A program made the translations under genes and the position numbers. Shown piece by piece: positions 37,269-37,475 of a stretch of 37,475 nucleotides of DNA. The DNA is from Aquimarina agarivorans (GTDB lineage: Bacteria > Bacteroidota > Bacteroidia > Flavobacteriales > Flavobacteriaceae). Every line of letters begins with the position of its first letter. Position 1 is the first letter of the stretch. The stretch covers positions 1-37,475 of the forward strand of contig NZ_AFPB01000137.1 in assembly GCF_000218485.1 (NCBI RefSeq). Direction: 5' to 3'. Below the pieces are notes generated by a model. The model was not told the origin of the DNA, ran no database searches, and was given only the letters and a program-made list of their open reading frames with translations.

Positions 37269-37475
37269 TTATACAGTGCTGCTAATATACTTACTTTTAA
37301 ATTTCCAAAACATACCCACAGCTCTGAAAATTAACCAAACACCTAAGGCAATCCAAATACCAATAAGTTTTAAATTAAAATACTGAGTGATAAGTAGCGT
37401 AGGTAAAAATCCTAAAAAAGTGGAAATAAACAATAAATTCCGCAAGTATTTCATTTCCCCTAATCCTTTAAATGT
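37269..37475 (-). CDS. MATE family efflux transporter, C-terminal fragment (runs off the window)
   Basis: The open frame enters from the right edge without a stop (residues TFKGLGEMKYLRN) and ends at 37269, so the ATG at 37454 is internal. The visible ~68 residues hold two hydrophobic segments and the pattern GIWIALGVWLIFRAVGMFW followed by a basic end, typical of the last helices of MATE (NorM/DinF-like) drug/sodium antiporters. The family call rests on this short tail only. Confidence 0.65.
   Translation of the reverse strand, partial: TFKGLGEMKYLRNLLFISTFLGFLPTLLITQYFNLKLIGIWIALGVWLIFRAVGMFWKFKSKYISSTV

Overview
The window looks like a chromosome segment of a flavobacterium (Bacteroidota, probably Flavobacteriaceae). 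The evidence is the AT-rich sequence, the gldK-gldL-gldM-gldN gliding/type IX secretion cluster next to topA, a type IX (T9SS) sorting domain, TAnnTTTG-type promoters, and starts that mostly lack Shine-Dalgarno sequences. No species can be named from the sequence alone.

The left end (about 1-7897) is the end of a genomic island inserted beside an initiator tRNA-Met gene. It carries a tyrosine recombinase and a tightly packed minus-strand defence operon. The operon order is Xre-type regulator, DUF6933-like protein, type III methyltransferase (Mod), type III restriction helicase-nuclease (Res), a HamA-like DUF1837 nuclease, and the first codons of what is probably the HamB helicase, cut by the window edge. 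Overlaps and gaps between these genes are 10 bases or less, so restriction and a Hachiman-type system appear to be made from one transcript. This is the most interesting part of the window.

From 7898 to 15274 the minus strand holds core genes: tRNA-fMet, groEL, groES, secG, a TPR-like protein, lptE, a sigma-54 activator without a receiver domain, and miaB. On the plus strand follow topA, an arginase-fold protein with a degenerate metal site, and gldKLMN, closed by a clear terminator (15549-23991).

The right part (24423-37475) holds a FAD oxidoreductase, a DUF983 protein, an ABC-F ATPase whose C-terminal domain is displaced by a frameshift at an A8 tract, a MarR regulator with a CPXCG zinc-ribbon protein, YraN, and an LD-carboxypeptidase. 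It also holds a broken T9SS-exported metzincin-like protease (one in-frame stop plus one frameshift), metG, a PhoD-like phosphatase, and the C-terminus of a MATE transporter. Two copies of an ~85-bp dispersed repeat and two sites with a TAGC-rich repeat lie in the intergenic regions. No rRNA, CRISPR array or insertion sequence was seen.
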